A stretch of 64,000 bases of DNA from Novosphingobium panipatense (GTDB taxonomy: Bacteria > Pseudomonadota > Alphaproteobacteria > Sphingomonadales > Sphingomonadaceae), in NCBI RefSeq assembly GCF_002149965.1, contig NZ_MSQB01000011.1:86203-150202 (forward strand). The letters run 5' to 3'. Below are positions 1 to 7,231 of the stretch, piece after piece. A program made the position numbers and the translations under genes. The number at the start of each line of letters is the position of its first letter. Position 1 is the first letter of the stretch. Below the pieces are notes generated by a model. The model ran no database searches and was not told where the DNA came from. It worked only from the letters and a program-made list of their open reading frames with translations.

Positions 1-8
1 CGGATTTT

Positions 9-404
9 TCAGAGAAGCGAGCGGGACTGCTTGAGCACCATGTTGCAGACCGTCTTGCGGACCGATTTGGGCGCCTTGTCCAGCGAGAACGGCGCGCTGC
101 CGCTGCTGAGGAGTGTGCCTGTGGAACCGGTCTTGAAGGCGTCGGACTGCTCGGCGACTTCCGGCTTCTTCGCAAGCAGGCCGTAGACCGAATTGCCTTC
201 CACGGAATCGACCAGTTTCTGCTTCATGCAGTAACTCAGCACCCCGGCGGCATTACCCGCCCCGGTGGATGCAACGTCGGGCAAGGCGGACGTGAGCCCG
301 CCCGGAATCTGGGCCTGTATCTGTGTCGAGGCGCTAGCGGCGACAACCCCGCAAAGGGCGAGAAGCGAAAGACGGAACGATGAAGGCGAGAGGCTGCGAG
401 ACAT
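9..404 (-). CDS. Secreted DUF2501-family protein
   Basis: This is a 131-residue protein with a hydrophobic N-terminal segment ending in a run of small residues, so it is probably exported to the periplasm. The mature part carries the GNAAGVLSYC stretch and a second Cys near the C-terminus (VCNMV), typical of the DUF2501 family (E. coli YjjA type), whose function is unknown. The start is the ATG at 404 because AGGGAG lies about six bases upstream. An in-frame start at 467 would add residues unlike a signal peptide. It lies downstream of the single-domain response regulator on the same strand, with a 90-bp gap. I see no EcfG-type promoter in front of it. Confidence 0.75.
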   Translation of the reverse strand: MSRSLSPSSFRLSLLALCGVVAASASTQIQAQIPGGLTSALPDVASTGAGNAAGVLSYCMKQKLVDSVEGNSVYGLLAKKPEVAEQSDAFKTGSTGTLLSSGSAPFSLDKAPKSVRKTVCNMVLKQSRSLL

Positions 405-494
405 GATCGGCTCCCTGCTGGCGCTGTAAACCGTTGCGGAAACTGTTTGCGCCCGGCCTCTTACCACGTTTTCCAGTCAGGGTCAGGGTCTGGA

Positions 495-911
495 TCAGCC
501 CCGGACCAGCGGCTCCAGTTCGGCAGGCCGACCCGTCCCGCAGCTACCGGCCATGGCATAAGCGATGGCGGCAAGGATGGCATTTCGCGAGAACGGTTTC
601 TGGACGATGCCGACGGCCGTTGCCGCGGGCTTGTCGATCTGGCCGGGATTGGCGGTGACGTAGATCACCCTGGCGCCGAAACGGCTGGCGAGGTCGCGCG
701 CGACCGAAGGACCCGTCAGCCCGTCCCGCAAGTTGAGATCGACCAGCGCGACATCGGGCGCTTCCGCGAGGTCGGCCACGGAAGCCGCATCGGGAAGCGT
801 CCCGAGCACGGCATGGCCGCCTTCCGCGAGTATGTCTTCAAGTTGCAGGGCTACCAGGAATTCGTCCTCGACTATGAGGATCCTCGCGCCCGGAGAAGCT
901 AGCGCGGCCAA
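495..911 (-). CDS. Single-domain response regulator
   Basis: The 138 residues form only a receiver domain. The acidic pair is E15-D16, the phosphoacceptor is D58 (in ALVDLNL), the conserved Thr is T86 and the conserved Lys is K105 (in VQKPF). There is no output domain. It resembles the receiver half of PhyR more than a CheY, and it lacks the FATGUY motif of SdrG-type regulators. It starts 39 bp after the stop of the EcfG-like sigma gene on the same strand, so the two are probably co-transcribed from the EcfG-type promoter at 1662-1687. A role in phosphorelay within the stress response is an inference. The start codon appears to be TTG. Confidence 0.8.
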   Translation of the reverse strand: MAALASPGARILIVEDEFLVALQLEDILAEGGHAVLGTLPDAASVADLAEAPDVALVDLNLRDGLTGPSVARDLASRFGARVIYVTANPGQIDKPAATAVGIVQKPFSRNAILAAIAYAMAGSCGTGRPAELEPLVRG

Positions 912-950
912 GGCACAAGGGTTCCTGAAGCCGCGCCGGAAGTCATGCGA

Positions 951-1613
951 TCAGGCTGCGACGGCATCCCGTTCGTCCGCATTGGCGATCTTGACCAGTT
1001 CGCCGAAGAAAGCGTCGATCGCTTCGCCGGTCAGCACGAAGTTGTGGCGGAAATCCGGGAGCTGGCCGGATTCGATGACCTTCGAGAGCATCGCGCGGGC
1101 GCGGCAGATGCGGCTCTTCACGGTGCCGAGGGCGATGCCGCAGATCCGGGCGATTTCCTCGTAGGAAAGATTGCCGGCGGCGACGAGGATCAGCGCCTCG
1201 CGATAGGTTTCGGGAATGGCGGTCAGAGCGCGCAGGACATCGGCCAGTTCGACGGCGCTTTCCTGGCTGGCTTCGGCGCGCAGGATGCGTTCGGCGGCCA
1301 GTTCGTCGTATTCGCCGTGGAAGCGGGCGCGGCGCGCTTCGCTGTAGAAGTGGTTGCGCAGGATCGTGAAGGTCCAGGCCTTGAAATTGGTGCCGGCGGC
1401 ATAGCGTTCGCGTGCCGCCCAGGCGCGGAGCATGGCTTCCTGCGCAAGATCGTCGGCGCGATCACGGCAACCGCAGAGGCCGCGTGCAAAAGCGCGAAGG
1501 TGCGGGGCTACCTCGGCGAGAGCCCGCTTGAAATCCCGGTCGCTGAGGGCGGCCACAGGCGCTTGTGCCTGAAGCGTTTCGGTTCCAGCGCTGGTTTCGG
1601 TTGCTGCGGACAT
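951..1613 (-). CDS. EcfG-like ECF sigma factor (second paralogue)
   Basis: This 220-residue group IV sigma factor has region 2 at about residues 30-95 (PHLRAFARGL, DDLAQEAMLRAW, AWTFTILRN) and region 4 at about 125-185, with the helix-turn-helix LSYEEIARICGIALGTVKSR. It is clearly a paralogue of the EcfG at 5645-6232. The ATG at 1613 is chosen because AAGGAGGG sits about six bases upstream. A GTG at 1637 would place that Shine-Dalgarno inside the gene. A perfect EcfG-type promoter lies about 50 bp upstream, suggesting control by the general stress sigma factor. Two EcfG paralogues are known in some sphingomonads. The C-terminal tail (about 35 residues) extends beyond the usual ECF length. Confidence 0.88.
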   Translation of the reverse strand: MSAATETSAGTETLQAQAPVAALSDRDFKRALAEVAPHLRAFARGLCGCRDRADDLAQEAMLRAWAARERYAAGTNFKAWTFTILRNHFYSEARRARFHGEYDELAAERILRAEASQESAVELADVLRALTAIPETYREALILVAAGNLSYEEIARICGIALGTVKSRICRARAMLSKVIESGQLPDFRHNFVLTGEAIDAFFGELVKIANADERDAVAA

Positions 1614-1661
1614 TGCGTTCCCTCCTTGGCTGATCACGTTTCATGATCCGTCGAATTGGCA

Positions 1662-1687
1662 AACGCGACTAATGCACACAAAGTTCC
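1662..1687 (-). promoter_or_regulatory. EcfG-type promoter of the second ECF sigma gene
   Basis: Read on the minus strand, GGAAC (1687-1683) is followed after exactly 17 bases by CGTT (1665-1662), matching the alphaproteobacterial EcfG consensus GGAAC-N16/17-CGTT. Transcription would begin near 1655, about 40 bases before the ATG at 1613. Confidence 0.75.
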
Positions 1688-1848
1688 CGGTATGGTCCAG
1701 TGCCACGCAAAAGCAGCACCTGGGGAGCACCGGTTTCCGGCGATTTCCTGCGTTCAATACAAGACAGAACGAGCCGGACGCGCGATTTTCGGCGCAACCG
1801 AATGAATTTTTTCGTTCATGCTGGGAACATCACGGCGCCGTAAACTTT

Positions 1849-1937
1849 GAGGCCTCCGTCCACTCTGCGGTGAACGGAGGCCTCCGGGATCGGGTCACCA
1901 CTGGTTTGCGGGGGGTGGGGGAGCCAGTGGTGACATC
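1849..1937 (-). ncRNA. Candidate EcfG-dependent small RNA with two hairpins
   Basis: No convincing protein is encoded in 1614-2121. On the minus strand, a perfect EcfG-type promoter (1943-1967) would start a transcript near 1937. Its first bases enter a perfect 11-bp hairpin (arms 1934-1924 and 1904-1894) whose 19-nt loop begins CUCCCCCACCCCCC. Eight bases later comes a second perfect 11-bp hairpin (arms 1884-1874 and 1859-1849). A C-rich exposed loop resembles the anti-Shine-Dalgarno loops of alphaproteobacterial sRNAs such as the suhB/cuckoo group. There is no strong U-tract after the second hairpin, so the 3' end is uncertain. The assignment as an sRNA is inference from promoter and fold. 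Confidence 0.5.
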
Positions 1938-1942
1938 GACCA

Positions 1943-1967
1943 AACGGACTATCGCCCGGTTGGTTCC
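1943..1967 (-). promoter_or_regulatory. EcfG-type promoter facing the twin hairpins
   Basis: On the minus strand, GGAAC (1967-1963) is followed by a 16-base spacer and CGTT (1946-1943), a perfect match to the EcfG consensus. The predicted start site is near 1937, directly at the base of the first hairpin. The next minus-strand protein start is over 300 bp away and has its own copy of the promoter. Confidence 0.7.
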
Positions 1968-2121
1968 CGTCGAAACCGGCTGTTCGCGAAAAATTTTGAG
2001 GTTGCCCTGCTCTTGTTGTGACGTCAGAAATCGATGTCAATTCGGGAGGGGAAGCGGGCCACCGATGTCATGAATACGGGAAAACACGGGAAGCCGACTT
2101 CCCACGAGCCGAGGAATTTCG

Positions 2122-2913
2122 ATGTCCGTCTCTGACCAGATCGCCATCCAGCTGCCCTATCTGCGCCGCTATGCCCGTGCGCTGACAGGATCCCAGCATT
2201 CGGGCGATGCCTATGTCCGCGCCACTCTGGAAGCCGCGCTGGCCGACAAGGTCCTGCGCGAGGATATCGCCCATAGCCGCGCCGCGCTTTACGGTGCCTT
2301 CACGCGGATCTGGGCGACCGGCCATGTCGAGGAACCGGGCCTGGCCGAAGGCGGCCAGCATGAGCAGGCGGCCCAGACCCGCCTCGCCACGATCGCGCCA
2401 ACCCACCGCCAGGCGCTGCTGCTCACCACCGTCGAGGAATTCTCGCGCGAGGATACCGCGCGCATCCTCGCGGTCTCGCCCGAGGACGTGGACGCCCTCG
2501 TCGCCCAGGCGATTGTCGAGATCGAAAGCGAGAGCACGACCGACGTTCTCATCATCGAGGATGAGCCGCTGATCTCGATGCAGCTCGAAGGGCTGGTCAG
2601 CGAACTCGGCCACCGCGTGGTCGGCACGGCCGCCACCCATGCCCAAGCGCTCGACATCTTCGAACGCTCGCCCGCCGGGCTGGTGCTGGCGGACATCCAG
2701 CTCGCGGACGGCAGTTCGGGCATCGAAGCGGTGGAAGACCTGCTGAAGTTCGGCGACGTGCCGGTGATCTTCATCACCGCCTATCCCGAACGCCTGCTGA
2801 CCGGCGAAAGGCCCGAGCCGACTTATCTGGTGACCAAACCCTTCCAGGAAGCCACCGTGCGCGCGGCGATCAGCCAGGCCCTGTTCTTCGGGTCAAGCAA
2901 GCCGCTCTGCTGA
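2122..2913 (+). CDS. phyR: PhyR, anti-anti-sigma response regulator of the general stress response
   Basis: The 263-residue protein has the diagnostic PhyR layout: an ECF-sigma-like domain (residues 1-135) followed by a receiver domain (about 140-258). Receiver residues are E146-D147, phosphoacceptor D191 (in LVLADIQL), T219 and K239 (in VTKPF). In this family, phosphorylation exposes the sigma-like domain, which binds NepR and so frees EcfG. A good ribosome-binding site (GAGGAA) lies six bases before the ATG. The gene shares its locus with nepR, ecfG, a sensor kinase and a second ECF sigma. No perfect EcfG promoter is visible directly upstream. The nearest candidate is a weak GGAAC-N16-CTTT at 1824. 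Confidence 0.95.
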   Translation: MSVSDQIAIQLPYLRRYARALTGSQHSGDAYVRATLEAALADKVLREDIAHSRAALYGAFTRIWATGHVEEPGLAEGGQHEQAAQTRLATIAPTHRQALLLTTVEEFSREDTARILAVSPEDVDALVAQAIVEIESESTTDVLIIEDEPLISMQLEGLVSELGHRVVGTAATHAQALDIFERSPAGLVLADIQLADGSSGIEAVEDLLKFGDVPVIFITAYPERLLTGERPEPTYLVTKPFQEATVRAAISQALFFGSSKPLC

Positions 2914-2934
2914 ACCTGCAAATAATGCCTGAGG

Positions 2935-2966
2935 AAAAAGCCCGCCGGATCACCGGCGGGCTTTTT
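2935..2966. terminator. Bidirectional terminator between phyR and the PilZ gene
   Basis: An A-run and GCCCGCCGG are followed by a four-base loop and CCGGCGGGC with a T-run, giving a strong GC-rich stem with A/T flanks on both sides. It lies between the convergent phyR and PilZ genes and abuts the PilZ stop codon, so it can serve both. Confidence 0.85.
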
Positions 2967-3379
2967 CATGCCCGGCGCGCGCCGCGCGGTTCTCCGGCGC
3001 CCAGCGGGGGCAAGTGGCGGCCGAAGCGATCGCGCGGGCCCTGCCAGTCCTGAACAAAACGCCGGTCCTGAACAAAACGCTTATCGAGCGTGTAGGGAGG
3101 CGCCTGAAACCCGAGATGGCGCACGAGTGCGTCATGGATCGGGGAAAGGAAACGCACCCCCGCGCAGCCCGCTACCTGCCAGACGATCTCGCCCGGCACG
3201 ACCTGATCGCGGCACAGGTCCAGTTCCAGCCGCTGCCCCTTTTCCGGCGCATCACCGGAAAATTCCACCATGCAGCCCCCGGCCGACAGGTCGTAAAGAA
3301 AGACCGGGGCATCCTGCCCGCTCGCCCGGCATGCAATCCTGCGTTCGACGATATGCCGATCCCAGCTACGCGCATCCAT
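2966..3379 (-). CDS. PilZ-domain protein
   Basis: This 137-residue protein has a PilZ-like core: an Arg-rich N-terminal stretch (VERRIACR), then VFLYDLSAGGCMVEF, and later VPGEIVWQVAGCAGVRFL. PilZ domains commonly bind cyclic-di-GMP through RxxxR and (D/N)xSxxG. Here ERRIACR and DLSAGG fit. The ATG at 3379 is preceded at a proper distance by GGAGGGG; earlier in-frame starts bury that site. The C-terminal tail contains a repeated RFVQD, created by a tandem DNA duplication at 3049-3082. It sits between phyR and the sensor kinase, hinting at a link between stress and c-di-GMP signalling, but this is positional only. Confidence 0.8.
   Translation of the reverse strand: MDARSWDRHIVERRIACRASGQDAPVFLYDLSAGGCMVEFSGDAPEKGQRLELDLCRDQVVPGEIVWQVAGCAGVRFLSPIHDALVRHLGFQAPPYTLDKRFVQDRRFVQDWQGPRDRFGRHLPPLGAGEPRGARRA
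3049..3082. repeat. Short tandem duplication inside the PilZ gene
   Basis: The 15-base unit GTCCTGAACAAAACG occurs twice with three bases between, so the unit period is 18 bp and the reading frame is kept. It duplicates six residues (KRFVQD / RRFVQD) in the tail of the protein. Confidence 0.85.
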
Positions 3380-3508
3380 TCCCATCCCCTCCGATGGGCG
3401 CCCGCCCTCCTCGGCGACCACCCATTCCCTTCGATGAACAGACGTTCATCTCTACAGGAGATTCGCCTAAGTTTTCCTAAATGCCGCGTGCGAGCAGGAA
3501 AGGTGCCG

Positions 3509-5218
3509 TCATTTCCGCTCGGTCCGCAGCGCGAATTCGCGGCTTGCGCGGACCGGCACCTTGAGGCGGCATTCGACGCCGCCCGGATTGAAGCGCAGAT
3601 CGACCTCGGACTTCAGCTCGTGCGCGACGATCTTCTCGATCAGGTCGCGCCCGAACCCGCGCTTCACCGGCTCGCGAACCGGGGGACCGCCCTCCTCGCG
3701 CCAGTCGAGCGAGGCGAGTTCCGGCGTATCCAGCGTCCAGTTGACATGGATGCGGCCGCCGCTGCTGCTGAGGGCGCCGTATTTCGCCGCATTGGTCGCC
3801 AGTTCGTGGATCGCGAGGCCCAGCGACATGGCGTCGTTCGGGGCCAGCCGGATTTCCGGCCCGGACAGTTCGACGTGGCGCTCGTTCCCTTCCATGTAGG
3901 GCGCCAGTTCCGATCGCACGACATCGCCGAGAATGGCATGGGTCCAGTCCGACTGGGACAGCAGGTCATGGGTCGCGGAAAGCGCCCGGATGCGGGCCGT
4001 GAGGCTCTCCGTGAAGTCGTCGATATCGCTGGCGCGCCTGCGGGTGAGCGCCGCGATCGAGAGCACGTTGGCCAGGGTGTTCTTCACCCGGTGATTGAGT
4101 TCGCGAGTCAGCGAATTGCGGATCGCGGCCTGGCTCTGCAGCCATTCCAGCACCATGCGGTCCTCGGCGGCGCGGCGGGTGATGAGCCGCCCGATCGCCA
4201 TGACCATCAGCGAGGCCAGTGCGCCGAAGAACAGCGTGATGCGCGAGGCGGTGGAGAGCACGCCGCTCTTGCGGTCGCTGATGACGACCACCCAGGTATG
4301 GCTGCCCAGGTCTATCCGCCGCTGCATCTGCGGTCCGGCCGAACCTTCCGCATGGCGCTCCGCCAGCAGAGAGTCCGGCTCGACCGCGCCGTCATAGACG
4401 GCCACGTCGATATTATTGTTGCGATAGAGTTCGCTGGCCGATTCCAGGAAGGTTTCCGCACGGAACGGGCTGAACACGAAGCCCTTAACCTGCCCGCCCG
4501 AGCGCGGGGCGATGACCGGCATGTAGATCAGGAAGCCCGGCGTCTGCTGACGGTTGCTGACGTCCTGCACCAGATGGACCTTGCCGGACGCCACCGGCTT
4601 GCCCAGCTTCATCGCCCGCTCCATCGCGGCGCGGCGCACTTCCTCCGACAGCATGTCGTAACCGATCGCCGTGCGGTTGGTGCCGTCGTCCGGCTCCAGG
4701 TAGACGATGGGCGCCGCGCTGCGTCGTGAAAGGTCGGGCCTGGGATAGACCAGGAAATCCGGCCTTTCGCTATTCTGGACCGAAAGCTCCAGCGCGGACA
4801 GGCGATCGACCGGCACCAGCGGCGCCCAGCCCATGCCGAGCGAGCCATAGAGATCGCCCCTGCCCTGAAGGTCTTCCGCGAAGGAACGAAACTGCGCGGC
4901 GCTCACCTGCTCCTGCGTGGCGAAAAGCGCGGCGCCGGCGCGCAGCAGCGCGATGTTCTCGGTGGCGCGGCGCTGCAGCGCGGACGCGATCTCGGTAAGA
5001 TTGCGGTCCAGCTCGACCTGGCGGGTCTGCCGGTCGGCGCGCTCGATCGCCATGACGGAGACCGCCGTTGTGATCGAAGCAATGATGAAAAGCAGGAAGG
5101 GCCAGCCGCGCGGATACTTGTGAAACCACGCCTGCTTCTGGACCCTGTCGAGCAAAGCCTGGTCAATCACCGGAAATCCACGCCATTTCAGCCGAACCGA
5201 ATCGTTCCTCAAGAGCAT
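3509..5218 (-). CDS. CHASE-domain HWE/HisKA_2 sensor histidine kinase of the stress locus
   Basis: The protein has 569 residues from the ATG at 5218, chosen because GGAG lies seven bases upstream. Longer in-frame starts up to 5389 exist but lack such a site. The layout is: TM helix about 40-57, periplasmic CHASE-type sensor domain about 60-320, second TM about 324-343, and an HWE/HisKA_2 kinase core with phosphoacceptor His about 376 in ELNHRVKNTLANV. The ATP-binding segment carries ATNAAKYGALS and a GFGRDLI G-box. It lies divergent to nepR-ecfG, as does the phyR-linked kinase/phosphatase in other sphingomonads (PhyK/PhyP type). It therefore most likely controls PhyR phosphorylation. Whether kinase or phosphatase activity dominates cannot be read from the sequence. 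Confidence 0.88.
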   Translation of the reverse strand: MLLRNDSVRLKWRGFPVIDQALLDRVQKQAWFHKYPRGWPFLLFIIASITTAVSVMAIERADRQTRQVELDRNLTEIASALQRRATENIALLRAGAALFATQEQVSAAQFRSFAEDLQGRGDLYGSLGMGWAPLVPVDRLSALELSVQNSERPDFLVYPRPDLSRRSAAPIVYLEPDDGTNRTAIGYDMLSEEVRRAAMERAMKLGKPVASGKVHLVQDVSNRQQTPGFLIYMPVIAPRSGGQVKGFVFSPFRAETFLESASELYRNNNIDVAVYDGAVEPDSLLAERHAEGSAGPQMQRRIDLGSHTWVVVISDRKSGVLSTASRITLFFGALASLMVMAIGRLITRRAAEDRMVLEWLQSQAAIRNSLTRELNHRVKNTLANVLSIAALTRRRASDIDDFTESLTARIRALSATHDLLSQSDWTHAILGDVVRSELAPYMEGNERHVELSGPEIRLAPNDAMSLGLAIHELATNAAKYGALSSSGGRIHVNWTLDTPELASLDWREEGGPPVREPVKRGFGRDLIEKIVAHELKSEVDLRFNPGGVECRLKVPVRASREFALRTERK

Positions 5219-5272
5219 CGCCATGCTCCAGGCCATTCGCAAGGCCGCCCGGGACAAGACTTTGTAGGAAAT

Positions 5273-5299
5273 GGAACCAAGACCGGCCTCGATTGTTCC
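5273..5299. promoter_or_regulatory. Symmetric candidate EcfG promoters between kinase and nepR
   Basis: GGAAC (5273-5277) and GTTCC (5295-5299) face each other. On the plus strand this reads GGAAC-N16-TGTT toward nepR. On the minus strand it reads GGAAC-N16-GGTT toward the kinase. Each has one mismatch in the -10 element of the EcfG consensus. The site lies 55 bp before the kinase start and 145 bp before the chosen nepR start. Confidence 0.45.
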
Positions 5300-5442
5300 A
5301 GCGAAAACGACGTTCGGTTGCCTTGCCGGCGATAGGACAGCGGATCGGTCTGCCCCGACGGCACATGCACTGCGATTGCAGCATGACACTTGACCCGCTC
5401 CCGGCCAGCAAGCAAGTGTTCAGGTTGCAATGGAGTTCTGAG

Positions 5443-5655
5443 TTGAATCAACCCGATGGACAAGGCGCTGCTCGCCCGATCGCCGAAAATTCCGGCGATG
5501 CGGCGAGGCCCGGTCTCCCGCCGGACATCCGCAGGGATGGCGAACCCGGCTGGGCGGGAGGGTTGAGGAAGCTCTACAACTCCGTGGTGGACGAACCCCT
5601 CCCGGACAGCTTCAAGGATCTCCTCAAGAAGCTGGACGGGGCGGATGATGCCTGA
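5443..5655 (+). CDS. nepR: NepR-family anti-sigma factor
   Basis: The C-terminal half carries the NepR signature LRKLYNSVVDEPLPDSFKDL followed by LKKLD. These two helices bind EcfG or, alternatively, phosphorylated PhyR. I chose TTG at 5443: GGAG lies seven bases upstream and the resulting 70 residues match the family's usual 60-70. The ATG codons at 5365 and 5383 are in frame but give a long N-terminus without a clear ribosome-binding site. The stop codon overlaps the start of ecfG by 11 bases, so anti-sigma and sigma synthesis are probably translationally coupled. Confidence 0.9.
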   Translation: MNQPDGQGAARPIAENSGDAARPGLPPDIRRDGEPGWAGGLRKLYNSVVDEPLPDSFKDLLKKLDGADDA

Positions 5656-6232
5656 CGATACCGGCACGCCCCCTCCCCGCGAACAGCGTCCAGATCCCAG
5701 CATTCCCCGCCCCGAGGATAACGAATTCCGCCGGGAACTGCTGACCGTCCTGCCGCACTTGCGCGCCTTTGCCCGCGGCCTTTCGGGCAGGCCCGACTTC
5801 GCCGACGACCTTGTGCAGGAAGCCGCGATCAAGGCCTGGACCGCGCGAGACCGCTACACCGCCGGGACCAACATGCGCGCCTGGACGTTCGCCATCCTGC
5901 GCAACCATTACTTGTCCGAACTGCGCAAGAGCAAACGCCAGACCGACCTCGACGAGGGCGCGGTTGAGCGCATGCTGGTGATGGAGGCCGATCAGGAAGG
6001 CCCCCTGCACCTCGGCGACATGGAATCGGCGCTGCAGAAGCTCGCCCCCGAACGGCGCGAGGCCGTGCTGCTCGTCGGCGCATCAGGCTTCAGCTACGAG
6101 GAAGCCGCCGAGATTGCCGGTTGCCCGATCGGCACCATGAAAAGCCGCGTCGCCCGCGCCCGCGCCGATCTCGCTCGCATGCTGGATGGCGACCCCGAAT
6201 TGCTGGAAGTCGGGGAGCGCCGGTCGGGTTGA
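5645..6232 (+). CDS. ecfG: General stress response sigma factor EcfG
   Basis: This 195-residue ECF sigma factor has region 2 (LPHLRAFARGL, DDLVQEAAIKAW, AWTFAILRN) and region 4 (FSYEEAAEIAGCPIGTMKSR), separated by a linker of about 40 residues. Direct overlap with nepR identifies it as the principal EcfG. In the family, it recognises GGAAC-N16/17-CGTT promoters, several of which appear in this window. Two consecutive ATG codons begin the gene; GGGGCGG just upstream is a usable ribosome-binding site. The short gap to the convergent dehydrogenase gene (15 bp) leaves no room for a terminator there. Confidence 0.95.
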   Translation: MMPDDTGTPPPREQRPDPSIPRPEDNEFRRELLTVLPHLRAFARGLSGRPDFADDLVQEAAIKAWTARDRYTAGTNMRAWTFAILRNHYLSELRKSKRQTDLDEGAVERMLVMEADQEGPLHLGDMESALQKLAPERREAVLLVGASGFSYEEAAEIAGCPIGTMKSRVARARADLARMLDGDPELLEVGERRSG

Positions 6233-6247
6233 GGGGTTGAAGCGCCC

Positions 6248-7114
6248 TCAGCCCTTAGCCGTATCGATGGTATGTTCGGCCATGATCGCCCAGTCGCGAT
6301 CCGCGTGGCCTGCCGCGATCGCCTGGCTCATGCGGGCGTGGACGGCATCGAGCATCGGCAGGCTGCCCTGCGTTCCCTTCGCCGTCTCCGCCGCCAGTTC
6401 GCGGGCCAGCCGCAAGTCCTTGAGGCCGAGTACCGCCTTGAAGCCGGGCTCGTAGCGCTGCTCGGAAATGATGCCCGAATAGTTCTGGTAGACGCGGCTG
6501 CCGAAGAGCGTGCCGAGCATCAGTTCGAAGAACTTCTCGCGCGGCAGCCCCTTGCCTTCGGTCAGGACGACGGCTTCGGCCATGCCTTCGATGGCCATGG
6601 TGATCATCATGTTGCAGGCGATCTTCGCGGCATTGGCCAGCGTAGGGTCCTCGCCCATGTCCCAGACCTTGCCTGCGATCGCCGCGAAGACCGGTTCCAG
6701 CCGCTCGGCCAGTTCGGCAGGGCCGCCAAGGATGACGTTGAGCTGCCCCGCTGCCGCCACGTCGGGCCGGCCCAGCACGGGGGTGGAGAGATAACCGACA
6801 CCCGCCGCCGCATGGCGCTCCACCAGTTCGCGGGCGAAGGCGATCGAGATCGTCGAGCAGACGAGGTGGACCACGCCTGCGGGCGCCGCGTCCAGAACCC
6901 CGCTGTCCAGCAGGACCTCACGGATCGCGCCGTCTTCCGAAAGCATCGTCAGCACCGCATCACCGGCAAAGGCCTCGGCCGGGGAGGCGACCATCTCGAC
7001 GCCTTCCACTGCGCCGCCGGAGCGGTTCCAGGCACGCACCCGGTGCCCCGCCGCCGCCAGATTGCGCGCCATGGCGCTGCCCATGGCGCCGAGACCGATG
7101 AAGCCGATATCCAT
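6248..7114 (-). CDS. NAD(P)-dependent beta-hydroxyacid dehydrogenase (3-hydroxyisobutyrate dehydrogenase family)
   Basis: The 288-residue protein opens with the dinucleotide-binding motif IGFIGLGAMGSAMARNL. It continues with the family's substrate-loop region (STPVLGRPDVAAAGQL) and the catalytic-Lys region (NAAKIACNM, Lys about 168). Such enzymes oxidise small beta-hydroxyacids (3-hydroxyisobutyrate, tartronate semialdehyde and relatives) in the cytosol. It is the last gene before the convergent ecfG and lies downstream of sodB. The exact substrate cannot be told. Confidence 0.85.
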   Translation of the reverse strand: MDIGFIGLGAMGSAMARNLAAAGHRVRAWNRSGGAVEGVEMVASPAEAFAGDAVLTMLSEDGAIREVLLDSGVLDAAPAGVVHLVCSTISIAFARELVERHAAAGVGYLSTPVLGRPDVAAAGQLNVILGGPAELAERLEPVFAAIAGKVWDMGEDPTLANAAKIACNMMITMAIEGMAEAVVLTEGKGLPREKFFELMLGTLFGSRVYQNYSGIISEQRYEPGFKAVLGLKDLRLARELAAETAKGTQGSLPMLDAVHARMSQAIAAGHADRDWAIMAEHTIDTAKG

Positions 7115-7231
7115 AGTGATTTTCCCGAAAAGAAGAGGCCGTAAATGCCGCGGGCCGGATCGCGCTTTGCAGCGGCGACCCGGCCCGGTTCAATGCGTCA
7201 GGGCAGCCTTACGGTCGCCACCCGATCAGGA

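Noticed and set aside
1824..1848. GGAAC-N16-CTTT on the plus strand as the phyR promoter
   Set aside because: The -10 element departs from CGTT and would leave a leader of about 265 bases. It is kept only as a weak possibility.
1672..2073. Open frame of 133 codons covering the ecf-phyR gap
   Set aside because: No ribosome-binding site or protein-like composition, and it crosses both hairpins and the EcfG promoter; the RNA explanation fits better.
3014..4729. Long plus-strand open frame (571 codons) opposite the PilZ and kinase genes
   Set aside because: Opposite-strand shadow typical of GC-rich DNA. The minus strand has clear PilZ and kinase domains.
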